A DNA stretch of 64,000 nucleotides from contig NZ_FNDR01000018.1 in assembly GCF_900099805.1 (NCBI RefSeq), positions 1-64,000 of the forward strand. Direction: 5' to 3'. Source of the DNA: Variovorax sp. OV700. GTDB taxonomy: Bacteria; Pseudomonadota; Gammaproteobacteria; Burkholderiales; Burkholderiaceae_C. A model generated the notes under the pieces. It ran no database searches and was not told the origin of the DNA. It saw only the letters and a program-made list of their open reading frames with translations. A program made the translations under genes and the position numbers. Shown in pieces: positions 16,842 through 24,739 of the stretch. Every line of letters begins with the position of its first letter. Within the stretch, counting starts at the first letter, position 1.

Positions 16842-19800
16842 TTGCCACACCGGAGTTCCAGCTCAACGCACTCGTTGCGGGGCTCGCACTTCTCCTGATG
16901 ACATGGGGGCGGGTCCAGCGCGCCTCCCATCGCACGCTGTTCGGCGGGCTCACGGCGCTGCTGTTGATGCGGTATGCGATATGGCGCGTGGCCGCCACCA
17001 TGCCGCCTTCGGACCTGGGCTTTGAAACCTTGTTTGCGTGGGTGTTCCTCGCCTTCGAGCTCACGGCCATTGTCTACACGCTGATGTCCATCCACATGCT
17101 GGTGCGGCGGCGCGACAACCATGCGCTGGCCGACCGCGGTGAAGCCGAGCTGCGGCGCCTCGGTGCCAAGGTGCCGGCGGTGGACGTCTTCATCTGCACC
17201 TACAACGAAGAACTGGCCGTGCTTGAAAAGACCATCATCGCCGCACAGGCCATCGACTACCCGCAGGTGAAGGTCTGGGTGCTCGACGACACCCGTCGCG
17301 ACTGGCTGCGCGACTATTGCGAGCGCAAGGGCGTGCACTATGCGCGGCGGCCCGACAACAGCCACGCCAAGGCCGGCAATCTCAACAACGGGCTGAGTAT
17401 TTCAGCGGGCGTGACCAATGCGCCGTACATCCTGGTGCTCGATGCCGACTTTGCGCCGCAGCGGCAAATCATCTATCGCATGCTGGGCCTGTTCGCGGAC
17501 CGCAAGGTGGGATTGGTGCAGACGCCGCAGTTCTATTACAACGCCGACCCCATCCAGCACAACCTGCGCGCGACCGACAGCTGGGTCGACGAGCAGCGCG
17601 TGTTCTTCGACGTGCTGCAGCCCGCCAAGGATGCGGTGGACTCGGCCTTCTGCGTGGGTACCTCGTTCATCGTGCGGCGCGACCTGATCACCGCCGCAGG
17701 CGGCTTTCCGGTGGGCAGCGTGTGCGAAGACATCCACACCACCTACTTGCTGCTGCGCCATGGCCACGTCACGCGCTGGCTGGGCGAGCGGCTGTCGAAC
17801 GGCTTGTCGGCCGAGAGCATCATCGACTACATCAACCAGCGCAGCCGCTGGTGCCTGGGCACGGTGCAGCTTGCGCTCTTGCCCCAGGGTCCGCTGCGCG
17901 GCAAGGGCTACAGCTTCTCGGCGCGGATGCACTTCTTGCACGGCCTGCTGCACTGGCTCGGCAAGCCATTCATGGCGCTGATCATGCTGGCGCCCGCGTT
18001 GTACTGGTATGCGGGCGTCTCGGTCTTCCACGCCACGCCGCAGGCCTTTGCTGCCTACGGGCTGCCGCCGCTCGTGATGTTCTGGGCCTACAGCTACTGG
18101 ATCAGCGAGCGGCGCTGCCTGCCCGTGTTCAGCGAGGTGAGCCAACTGGTGGCGGCCATGGCCGTCACCAGCACGCTCGCAAGCGCCATGCTGCGGCCTT
18201 TCGGCCGGCCTTTCAAGGTGACGAACAAGGGGCTCGACCGCTCGAAGACGGTCGTGCACTGGAAGCTGGTCGCGATGTTCGGCGGGCTCCTGGTCGCGCT
18301 GCAGCTCGGCGGCGCATCGGTCGCCTTGAACGGCGAGGCGCTCACGCCGGGTGACCAACTCAACCTGGTGTGGACCGGCATCGCACTGCTGCTGTGCCTG
18401 GCCGCGCTCATGGCCTGCGTCGATCTGCCGCGGCCGGAGCAGGAAGAGCGCTTCCCTTGGCGCGCGCGCACCCGGGTCCGCACCGCGGCGGGTGAGGGCG
18501 AGGCACGCTTCGTCAACATCGCGGCGGACGGCGCCCTGGTGGAAGCCAAGGCGCCGCTGAAACGCATGCGCGTGGGGCAGCCTCTGGAGGTGTATGTCGA
18601 TACCGTGGGCTGGCTACCGGCGCGCCTTGCGCGCAAGAGCTCCGCGGGCGCCGAGTTGCGCTTCGACGCCACCTCCGAGGCCCAGCGCGAACAATTGGTG
18701 AGCCACGTGTTCACCGTGCCGCCGAGCCACGTCGCAGTCCAGGTGCGGCCATGGCGAGCCGCTTCGGCATTGCTCGAGAGCGCGGGATTCGGCGCGCCCG
18801 GCGCGGGCTTCATGCGTCTCTTTCTGCGGCTGTTCCTGCTGGTGATCGCGACATGCGTGGTGCTGGTGGTGAGCGGATGCAATCTCACCCCACCGATGAA
18901 GCAGCCAGACCTGACCGTGCCCACGCAATGGCCGGCCGGCACCGCGGCGCCAAGCGCCGAGCCGGTGGACTGGCGCAGTTTCGTGCAGGACGACGAACTG
19001 CGCGGGCTGATTGACACCGCTCTCAAGCAGAACCGCGACTTGCGCGTCTACGCTGCGAAGGCACGCGAGGCTCGAGCCGTGTATGCCGGAACCCGCGCTT
19101 CGCTGTTCCCGCAGATCGGGCTGTCGGGCCATGCCCAGCGGGCGCAGACCACGCCGCAGGGGTCGCTCAGCCCGATTGGCAACGTACCGACCAACGGGGG
19201 CGTGTCCAACAGCTTCGACGTGCAGGCGGGCGTGACCTCGTACGAACTCGACTTCTTCGGCCGCCAGCAGAGCACGGCGCAGCAAGGCGGCGCCTTGGCC
19301 GAAGCAGGCGACAAGGACTACGCGGCCGCGCGCATGAACCTGGTGGGCGAAGTGTCGAATGCCTACCTCACACTGCGGGCCGACCGCGCATTGCTCGCGC
19401 TGGCGAATACCAACGAAGGCGGGCTCTCCTCCAACGCCGACATGATCGGCCGCGCCAAGGCAGCCGGCGGCGCTGCGCAGCTTGACGTCTATCGCGCGCA
19501 GTCGCTGTTGCAGAACGCGCGCGTGCGGCAAGAGGAATACCGCATGCGCGTGGCGCAGGATCTTCAGTGGTTGAACGTGCTGGTCGGCCAGCCGGTCCCG
19601 CCCGACACGGGCAGCGCACGTCCCTGGCCAGAGCGCTCGACGGCTCCGGTGACGGCAGGCCTGCCCTCCAGCTTGCTGCAACGCCGGCCCGACCTGCTGG
19701 CGGCCTATGCGCGGGTCGAGGCTGCCAATTCAGGCGTGGGTGCGGCCAAGGCCGCGATGCTGCCGACCATCTCGCTCACGGCCTTGGCCGGCGGCATCAG

Positions 19801-20239
19801 CGGGGACTTGTCTTCGCTGCTCAGCAGCGGCAACAGGAGCTGGGCCGGTGTGCTTGGTGTGTCGCTGCCCCTGTTCGACTGGGGGCGCCGCTCGGCCAAC
19901 ATCACCGCCAACGAAGAGCGGCTTGCGGCGGCCATGTCGTCGTATGAATACGCGGCGCAAGTGGCCTTCCGGGAGACCGCCAATGCGCTGATTGCCGACG
20001 ACCACCTGCGTCCGCAGTTGGAGGCGCAGCAGACCCGTGTGCAGTCGCTGGAAAAAGTGGCCAGCATTTCACGGACGCGCTTTCGCGGCGGCCTGGAAGA
20101 CTACTTCTCGAGTCAGGATGCGCAGCGCGAACTCTATGCCGAGCAGCAGCAGCTGATCGAACTGCAGCTCAAGCAGGCCGTGAACCTGGTCAACCTGTAC
20201 AAGGCGATCGGAGGCGGGTGGAGCAGCTCGCAGGGCTGA
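16829..20239 (+). CDS. Cellulose-synthase-like GT2 with PilZ domain, in frame with an RND/NodT outer-membrane lipoprotein
   Basis: One uninterrupted frame of 1136 residues. Residues 1-120 carry three membrane segments. A processive GT2 domain follows, with Asp-Asp near 152, Asp-Ala-Asp near 204, Glu-Asp near 300 and Gln-Arg-Ser-Arg-Trp near 337-341, then about five more membrane segments to about 530. A PilZ domain follows (Arg-Ala-Arg-Thr-Arg near 545, Asn-Ile-Ala-Ala-Asp-Gly about 20 later). After a short linker, a new Met at 18812 begins a lipoprotein-type signal (lipobox Val-Ser-Gly-Cys, Cys near 684) and a complete 475-residue outer-membrane factor of the NodT/OprM family. No stop separates the halves. 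Either the cell makes a true fusion, or an internal start and processing release the channel. The pair would synthesise and export a beta-linked glycan with the HlyD-like adaptor upstream. Confidence 0.85.
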   Translation: MSHLIATPEFQLNALVAGLALLLMTWGRVQRASHRTLFGGLTALLLMRYAIWRVAATMPPSDLGFETLFAWVFLAFELTAIVYTLMSIHMLVRRRDNHALADRGEAELRRLGAKVPAVDVFICTYNEELAVLEKTIIAAQAIDYPQVKVWVLDDTRRDWLRDYCERKGVHYARRPDNSHAKAGNLNNGLSISAGVTNAPYILVLDADFAPQRQIIYRMLGLFADRKVGLVQTPQFYYNADPIQHNLRATDSWVDEQRVFFDVLQPAKDAVDSAFCVGTSFIVRRDLITAAGGFPVGSVCEDIHTTYLLLRHGHVTRWLGERLSNGLSAESIIDYINQRSRWCLGTVQLALLPQGPLRGKGYSFSARMHFLHGLLHWLGKPFMALIMLAPALYWYAGVSVFHATPQAFAAYGLPPLVMFWAYSYWISERRCLPVFSEVSQLVAAMAVTSTLASAMLRPFGRPFKVTNKGLDRSKTVVHWKLVAMFGGLLVALQLGGASVALNGEALTPGDQLNLVWTGIALLLCLAALMACVDLPRPEQEERFPWRARTRVRTAAGEGEARFVNIAADGALVEAKAPLKRMRVGQPLEVYVDTVGWLPARLARKSSAGAELRFDATSEAQREQLVSHVFTVPPSHVAVQVRPWRAASALLESAGFGAPGAGFMRLFLRLFLLVIATCVVLVVSGCNLTPPMKQPDLTVPTQWPAGTAAPSAEPVDWRSFVQDDELRGLIDTALKQNRDLRVYAAKAREARAVYAGTRASLFPQIGLSGHAQRAQTTPQGSLSPIGNVPTNGGVSNSFDVQAGVTSYELDFFGRQQSTAQQGGALAEAGDKDYAAARMNLVGEVSNAYLTLRADRALLALANTNEGGLSSNADMIGRAKAAGGAAQLDVYRAQSLLQNARVRQEEYRMRVAQDLQWLNVLVGQPVPPDTGSARPWPERSTAPVTAGLPSSLLQRRPDLLAAYARVEAANSGVGAAKAAMLPTISLTALAGGISGDLSSLLSSGNRSWAGVLGVSLPLFDWGRRSANITANEERLAAAMSSYEYAAQVAFRETANALIADDHLRPQLEAQQTRVQSLEKVASISRTRFRGGLEDYFSSQDAQRELYAEQQQLIELQLKQAVNLVNLYKAIGGGWSSSQG

Positions 20240-20276
20240 GTGCCTGCGAGCCGCCGGCGCAATGCGAGGGTGAGGA

Positions 20277-20555
20277 TCAGCCCGCGTTGACGGCGTCTTT
20301 CAGCGCCTTGCCCGCCGAGAACTTGGGACTCTTGCTTGCCTTGATGGTGATCGGCTGGCCGGTCGACGGGTTGCGGCCAGTGCGTTCGGCACGGCTTGCA
20401 ACGGTGAATGTGCCAAAGCCGATCAGTTGGACGGAATCGCCACGCACCAGGGCACGCGACAGGTGTTCGAGCGCCGAATCGAAAGCGCGGCCAGCGTCGG
20501 CCTTGCTGAGGTTCGTGTCTTCCGCGATGGCGGCAATGAGTTCGGTCTTGTTCAA
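20277..20555 (-). CDS. hupB: DNA-binding protein HU (beta-type), TTG start
   Basis: A 92-residue HU/IHF-family nucleoid protein. It has the Asn-Lys-Thr-Glu-Leu-Ile start, the Gly-Phe-Gly-Thr-Phe turn, and the DNA-contacting arm Gly-Arg-Asn-Pro-Ser-Thr-Gly-Gln with Ile-Lys-Ala-Ser ending. No ATG fits the conserved N-terminus. The frame starts with TTG at 20555, preceded by AAAGGAA, so translation begins at a weak codon that may hold down expression. Longer in-frame extensions upstream are non-homologous. HU dimers bend DNA without strong sequence preference. Confidence 0.93.
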   Translation of the reverse strand: MNKTELIAAIAEDTNLSKADAGRAFDSALEHLSRALVRGDSVQLIGFGTFTVASRAERTGRNPSTGQPITIKASKSPKFSAGKALKDAVNAG

Positions 20556-20872
20556 AGCAGGAGTTCCTTTTAAGTTAGAACGGTTGTGAAATCTATCGGT
20601 GACAGCACGCGAGTTTGACGGAATGAGACCCTTGATTTTCGAACGGGCCCGCGACGGATGTCGCTGATCGTTCGTCGAATGCGGTCGCAAACTTCGCAAG
20701 TCGTGAAGTACTGGGCAGAGTTGCATCTTAGATAGCCCTTCTGACGGAAACCCAGCCCGAGCGTGAAACATTTCCTCGAAAAATGTTATCGGGCGACCTA
20801 TCTTGACGCCCTTGCGGCCGGCGGCCTCAGGCTGCTCGCGCCGTCTATTCACAATTTCAACAAGGAGCCCCC
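20556..20872. other. Divergent intergenic region between hupB and a small lipoprotein gene
   Basis: 317 bases without a gene. The region separates two divergently transcribed genes and must hold both promoters and their leaders. It includes AT-richer patches near 20560-20640 (hupB side) and near 20765-20790 (lipoprotein side). I cannot assign -35/-10 boxes confidently. Confidence 0.5.
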
Positions 20873-21019
20873 ATGAAAAAAACCGCTGCCACCCTGATGT
20901 TTGCCTTTGCCGTCTCTTTGCTCATGAGCGGTTGCGTGGTTCCCGTCTACGAGGGAGGGGGCGCGCAAAAAGGTGGAAACTTCTGCCCGCCCGGACAAGC
21001 CAAGAAAGGTAATTGCTGA
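20873..21019 (+). CDS. Very small lipoprotein (48 residues)
   Basis: A strong ribosome binding site (AAGGAG, seven bases before the ATG) precedes a frame of 48 codons. The first 21 residues are a textbook lipoprotein signal: Met-Lys-Lys, a hydrophobic core, then Leu-Met-Ser-Gly-Cys (lipobox, Cys21). The mature peptide is only 28 residues, Gly/Lys-rich, with two more cysteines and the motif Cys-Pro-Pro-Gly-Gln-Ala-Lys-Lys-Gly-Asn-Cys at the end. This resembles small Burkholderiales lipoproteins of unknown role. The mature part could be disulfide-closed in the periplasm. Confidence 0.7.
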   Translation: MKKTAATLMFAFAVSLLMSGCVVPVYEGGGAQKGGNFCPPGQAKKGNC

Positions 21020-21066
21020 AGGCGAACAGGCCTCCGCCATAAGTCGCCTGTCATCCCACGCGATCG

Positions 21067-21324
21067 ATGAACCAACCCGAACCCCCCGCCTTTCGAATCC
21101 AGAACTGGCGGGGGACATTGATGGCCGCTCTGGTCGGCCTTTTGATCGCGCTCGCAATGGCCATGAAATGGCTTGTCGAATTCCAGGTCGAGGCGGCAGA
21201 GCAACGCCGCTCGCTCGAAGCGATCGCACGCGCGGCGCAGATGCGCTGCTTCGAGCTCGCATCGCATCGCGCCACCGAGGCATGCCGGGCCGCTGTCGAG
21301 GCCAAACGGGGATCCACGCCCTGA
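21067..21324 (+). CDS. Small single-pass membrane protein
   Basis: 85 residues with one hydrophobic segment (about 17-36, Leu/Ala/Met-rich) followed by a polar helix containing two cysteines (Met-Arg-Cys-Phe-Glu, Ala-Cys-Arg). The N-terminus is short and Pro-rich. No family is recognised. It follows the small lipoprotein by 47 bases in the same direction and may be co-transcribed. The good hydrophobic profile and the compact position before a convergent gene favour a real gene. Confidence 0.45.
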   Translation: MNQPEPPAFRIQNWRGTLMAALVGLLIALAMAMKWLVEFQVEAAEQRRSLEAIARAAQMRCFELASHRATEACRAAVEAKRGSTP

Positions 21325-21348
21325 CGCCCTGATGCCCTGAAGCAATGG

Positions 21349-23364
21349 TCACTGCTGACGCAGCTTCGGCGCCCGGACGGCGGGTGCCTGCGGCTTCTTG
21401 CTTGCGGCAGCCTCCAGCGGCGCACATCCCGCGAACTCCTGCGTACCCACATTCAGCAACGGCAGCAGTGCAGCAGCCGGTGCCACTGCACCCAGTGCCA
21501 CCGCCGCACCCAGCTTGAGTGCGACCGCGCCCTTGTCGACACCGACATCCGGATTCTTGAGGGTGCCTTTGACGTACAGCGGGGAGCGCAGTGAAAGAAC
21601 GCGCAGCGCCTTGTTTCGCGGCTGGATCTCCAGCGCCAGCTGTTCGTTCGAGAGGTTGATGATCCCGGTCACGTCGATGACCGATTCATCGGTGTCCAGA
21701 ACGAAGGAGCGGGTCTGCATGGCGCCTTGCGTCACCTTGAAATCGCTGGCCAGGCAGTTGAGCTGAACCTGCCTGTCGCCAAAGAGCTGGGTCGCCACCA
21801 CGTTGCCAATGTTCAAGCCCATGGCTTCGAGCAGAAACTTGCTCATGGTGCCCTTGCTCACCAGCGCTTTCACCTCTCCATTGGAAGTGCCCAGCAGGGC
21901 CGCAATGGAGTTGCCGGAGGCGGACAACGCGGCGTCGCCGCCCACTTCGCCCAGGCTGGCGCGCATCGTGTCCAGGCTTGGAAAGAGCTCCTTGATCTTG
22001 AGTTTGCGTGCCGACAGCTGCAGGTTCGCTCGAATGGGGTTTTGCCGGCCGTCGAGCCTCGCCGTTGCGGCCAGCGTGCCGCCCGCAACGCCAAAGCTGA
22101 GCGGCGTGAGCGAGAGCACGCTGTTTTCAAGATGCAGGTCGGCCACCAGGCTCTCGATGGGCAGGTCCTTGGCATGCAGGATCTTGCGGCCCGAAAACTT
22201 GACGTCCGCATCGATGCTGCCCCAGCTTGCCGTGTCGAACTTTTCCACCGGCAGCACCTTGTCCGCCGGCTGCACGGCAGGCGCGCCCCGCCTGGCCTTG
22301 CTTGCGTTGGAGTCCGCACCAATCAACGGCGCCAGGTCCTGCAGGCGCAGCTGGTTGGATTGCACCTGCCCGCGCAGCAGCGGCCTCGGCTGCCGGGAGA
22401 TGTATTCCAGCGTGCCTGCAATGTCGCTCGCACCCACGCTGCCCTTGAAGTCCTCATACAGCCAGCGGCCGCCGGCCTTGTCGAGTTTGCCGACCAGGTG
22501 CCCTTCGGTGCTGAAAGGGGGCGTGTTGGGCAGGGTGATGCCGGTGATCGGGTACAGGTGCGCCATGCTAGCGCCCGAGAGCTTGAGCCGCAGGTCGAGT
22601 GCCGCCAGCGCATCGGGCTTGGTCAGCGTACCGGCGACGTCGATGCGGGTCGCGCCGATCTGCACGCCGGCTTGCAGCGGATAGGGCTTGCTGTCCTGCT
22701 GCAGCGAAAGCACTGCGCCGGCCTGGCCGGTTCCGCGCACCGGTGTTTGCCGGAAGGTGCCATTGAGCTTCCAGCCGATGCCGTAGCCCTCGGCGCTTTC
22801 TTTGGGCAGGCTGTCGATGTCGACCTTCAGATCGACCTTTGCCGTGGCATCCACGAGCTTGACCGTCCCATGGCTCAGCACCAGCCGCTGCAAATCGAGC
22901 TTCCAGACCGATGGGGCCGTATTGCCGGAGGCCAGCGTCCAGTTGTTCTTGCCGTCAGCGGTGCGTTCGAGCGAAAGCACCGGGCCGTCGAGTTCCAGCG
23001 TCGGAATGCGGATCGTGCGGTTCAGCAAAGGCAGCGGGTTGAGGGAAAAGGTCAGCTGCTTGATCTCGGCCAGGTGCGGGCCGGTCTTGCCCCATTCGGC
23101 ATTGCCCAGCGTGATGTCTTGCGCCTTCAAGCGGGGCCAGGGTACCCAGCGCCGCCAGCCGGTTTCGGTCTCGGGGCTGTCCCACTGCAGGACCAGGTCG
23201 CCCTGGATTGCGAAGGGGCGACCAGTCGCTTCGCTGACGCGTTGGCTGATCCAGGGTTTGGCGCGGTTCCAGTCGAAGTTCAGGGCAACCGCGAGGCAGA
23301 TGGCCACCAGGACCGACAGGATCAGCAGCGTCCATCCCGCGAGGCGGGGGAACATTGATTTCAT
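21349..23364 (-). CDS. AsmA-family envelope protein
   Basis: A 671-residue protein of the AsmA/YhjG type. One N-terminal membrane segment (about 9-28) is followed by the conserved Trp-Ile-Ser-Gln-Arg-Val and Gly-Arg-Pro-Phe-Ala-Ile region. A long periplasmic beta-rich repeat domain ends with an AsmA C-terminal region (about 480-620). AsmA-like proteins are thought to bridge the periplasm and help phospholipid or outer-membrane homeostasis. Its C-terminus is Lys/Pro-rich. It stands alone as a transcription unit, convergent with the two small genes at its 3' side. Confidence 0.8.
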   Translation of the reverse strand: MKSMFPRLAGWTLLILSVLVAICLAVALNFDWNRAKPWISQRVSEATGRPFAIQGDLVLQWDSPETETGWRRWVPWPRLKAQDITLGNAEWGKTGPHLAEIKQLTFSLNPLPLLNRTIRIPTLELDGPVLSLERTADGKNNWTLASGNTAPSVWKLDLQRLVLSHGTVKLVDATAKVDLKVDIDSLPKESAEGYGIGWKLNGTFRQTPVRGTGQAGAVLSLQQDSKPYPLQAGVQIGATRIDVAGTLTKPDALAALDLRLKLSGASMAHLYPITGITLPNTPPFSTEGHLVGKLDKAGGRWLYEDFKGSVGASDIAGTLEYISRQPRPLLRGQVQSNQLRLQDLAPLIGADSNASKARRGAPAVQPADKVLPVEKFDTASWGSIDADVKFSGRKILHAKDLPIESLVADLHLENSVLSLTPLSFGVAGGTLAATARLDGRQNPIRANLQLSARKLKIKELFPSLDTMRASLGEVGGDAALSASGNSIAALLGTSNGEVKALVSKGTMSKFLLEAMGLNIGNVVATQLFGDRQVQLNCLASDFKVTQGAMQTRSFVLDTDESVIDVTGIINLSNEQLALEIQPRNKALRVLSLRSPLYVKGTLKNPDVGVDKGAVALKLGAAVALGAVAPAAALLPLLNVGTQEFAGCAPLEAAASKKPQAPAVRAPKLRQQ

Positions 23365-23405
23365 TCAGACTCCCTTGGGAGGGCCCTTTGCGTGATGCAG
23401 CATTG

Positions 23406-23427
23406 CCGTGGACTTTACCTTCCACGG
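23406..23427. repeat. Short inverted repeat between AsmA and universal stress genes
   Basis: CCGTGG and CCACGG flank a ten-base spacer about 42 bases before the AsmA start. It could be a regulator site for that gene or part of the end of the stress-protein transcript. No T-run follows, so it is not an obvious terminator. Confidence 0.25.
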
Positions 23428-23485
23428 TTCTGCGTGGGCCGCAGAGGGAGTCAAAGGGGCGGGTCTTTCCGCCAACGCCGCGGGG

Positions 23486-23932
23486 CTATCGCAGCACGAG
23501 CACCGGAATGTGAGAGTGCGTCAGCACATGCAGTGTCTCGCTGCCCATCAGCAGCCGCGCAAAACTGCGCCGGCCGTGCGAGGCCATCACGATCAGGTCG
23601 CACTGCTGGTTCTTTGCCGTCGCGATGATGGCTTCGGCCACCTGGTTCGACTTCATGACGATGGCCTGTGCGCTGGGGACCCCCTTGGCGGTTGCGGTGC
23701 TCCGGACCGCATCGACCAGGCGCTGGCCGGTCTGGTTGGCCTGCTCTTGCGACGCTTCGATTTCGCGCTGGTTCAGCATCATCGAGCCTTCGAAATAACC
23801 GTAGGGCTGGACGTGCACGACGTTGACGCTCACCAGTTCGGCCCGGGTCAGCACGGCAAGGTCGATGGCGGTTGCAACCGCCTGTTCGGAGAGCGAAGAG
23901 CCATCGGTGGCGACGAGGATGCGCTTGTACAT
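23486..23932 (-). CDS. Universal stress protein, UspA family
   Basis: 148 residues with the UspA fold pattern: Tyr-Lys-Arg-Ile-Leu-Val-Ala-Thr-Asp-Gly-Ser at the start, a central helix-rich part, and Ile-Val-Met-Ala-Ser-His-Gly-Arg-Arg-Ser followed by Leu-Met-Gly-Ser near the end. The nucleotide-binding Gly-x2-Gly is changed to Gly-Arg-Arg-Ser, so ATP binding may be weakened. ATG 23932 has AAGGAG eight bases upstream; the longer upstream extension is rejected. Such proteins are induced in starvation and stress. Confidence 0.9.
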   Translation of the reverse strand: MYKRILVATDGSSLSEQAVATAIDLAVLTRAELVSVNVVHVQPYGYFEGSMMLNQREIEASQEQANQTGQRLVDAVRSTATAKGVPSAQAIVMKSNQVAEAIIATAKNQQCDLIVMASHGRRSFARLLMGSETLHVLTHSHIPVLVLR

Positions 23933-24046
23933 GGCCGACTCCTTGGCCCCCGGCACTGCGGGTGCCTTCGACTTCAGTCTAGGCACGCAACGTCCCCCCT
24001 TCAAGCAAAGTAGCTTGGCTGCGGCCTCTAATCGCAACAACATCGC

Positions 24047-24739
24047 TCAGCCCTGGCCCGGCGACTCCCACGCAAACCCCACGCCGTAGACCGAGCGGAT
24101 CCAGTCGTGCGACGGCGTGACGACGCCGAGCTTGCGCCGCAGGTTCTTGACGTGGCTGTCGATGGCGCGTTCCGTCACGTCCATGGTGTCGTCGTAGGCC
24201 AGCTCCAGCAGGCGGGCGCGCGAGAAGATGCGGCCCGGGTGCCGCGACAGCACCTGGAGCAATCCGAACTCGCGTCGGGTGAGGTTGAGCGGCGTTCCCT
24301 CGAGCGAAGCGCGCCAGTGCACGTCGTCCAGCACGAGGCCCGGCGTGCCTTGCCGGCCCTGGCTGCGGTCATCAGGCGGTGCGGTGCGCCGCAGCACGGC
24401 GCGCACGCGCGCCACCAGTTCGCGCGGGGAGAAAGGCTTGCACATATAGTCGTCCGCACCCAGCTCCAGCCCGAGCAGGCGGTCGACTTCCTCGATGCGC
24501 GCGGTGAGCATGATGATCGGATGGCTGGTGTGCTCGCGCGCGCGGCGCAGCACTTCGATGCCGTCCAGCCGTGGCAGCATGATGTCGAGCAACGTGAGGT
24601 CGGGCGGCGAGGCGATGAGATGCTCGAGCGCGCTCTGGCCGTCGGCGAAATGCGCGGTTTCGTAGCCGGCGTGGCGCAGGTAGTCCTGCACCACCGAGGC
24701 GATGTCGAGCTCGTCCTCGACGATGACGATGCGGGTCAT
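24047..24739 (-). CDS. OmpR/PhoB-family response regulator, BaeR-like
   Basis: 230 residues. The receiver domain has Glu8-Asp9 in the acidic pocket, phospho-acceptor Asp52 in Leu-Leu-Asp-Ile-Met-Leu-Pro, and Lys in Tyr-Met-Cys-Lys-Pro. The winged-helix output domain ends His-Asp-Trp-Ile-Arg-Ser-Val-Tyr-Gly-Val-Gly-Phe. The ATG overlaps the kinase stop by four bases (ATGA), so kinase and regulator are coupled. BaeR-type regulators control envelope stress and efflux genes; its targets here may include the divergent membrane-protein gene at 26463 or nearby envelope loci. Confidence 0.88.
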   Translation of the reverse strand: MTRIVIVEDELDIASVVQDYLRHAGYETAHFADGQSALEHLIASPPDLTLLDIMLPRLDGIEVLRRAREHTSHPIIMLTARIEEVDRLLGLELGADDYMCKPFSPRELVARVRAVLRRTAPPDDRSQGRQGTPGLVLDDVHWRASLEGTPLNLTRREFGLLQVLSRHPGRIFSRARLLELAYDDTMDVTERAIDSHVKNLRRKLGVVTPSHDWIRSVYGVGFAWESPGQG

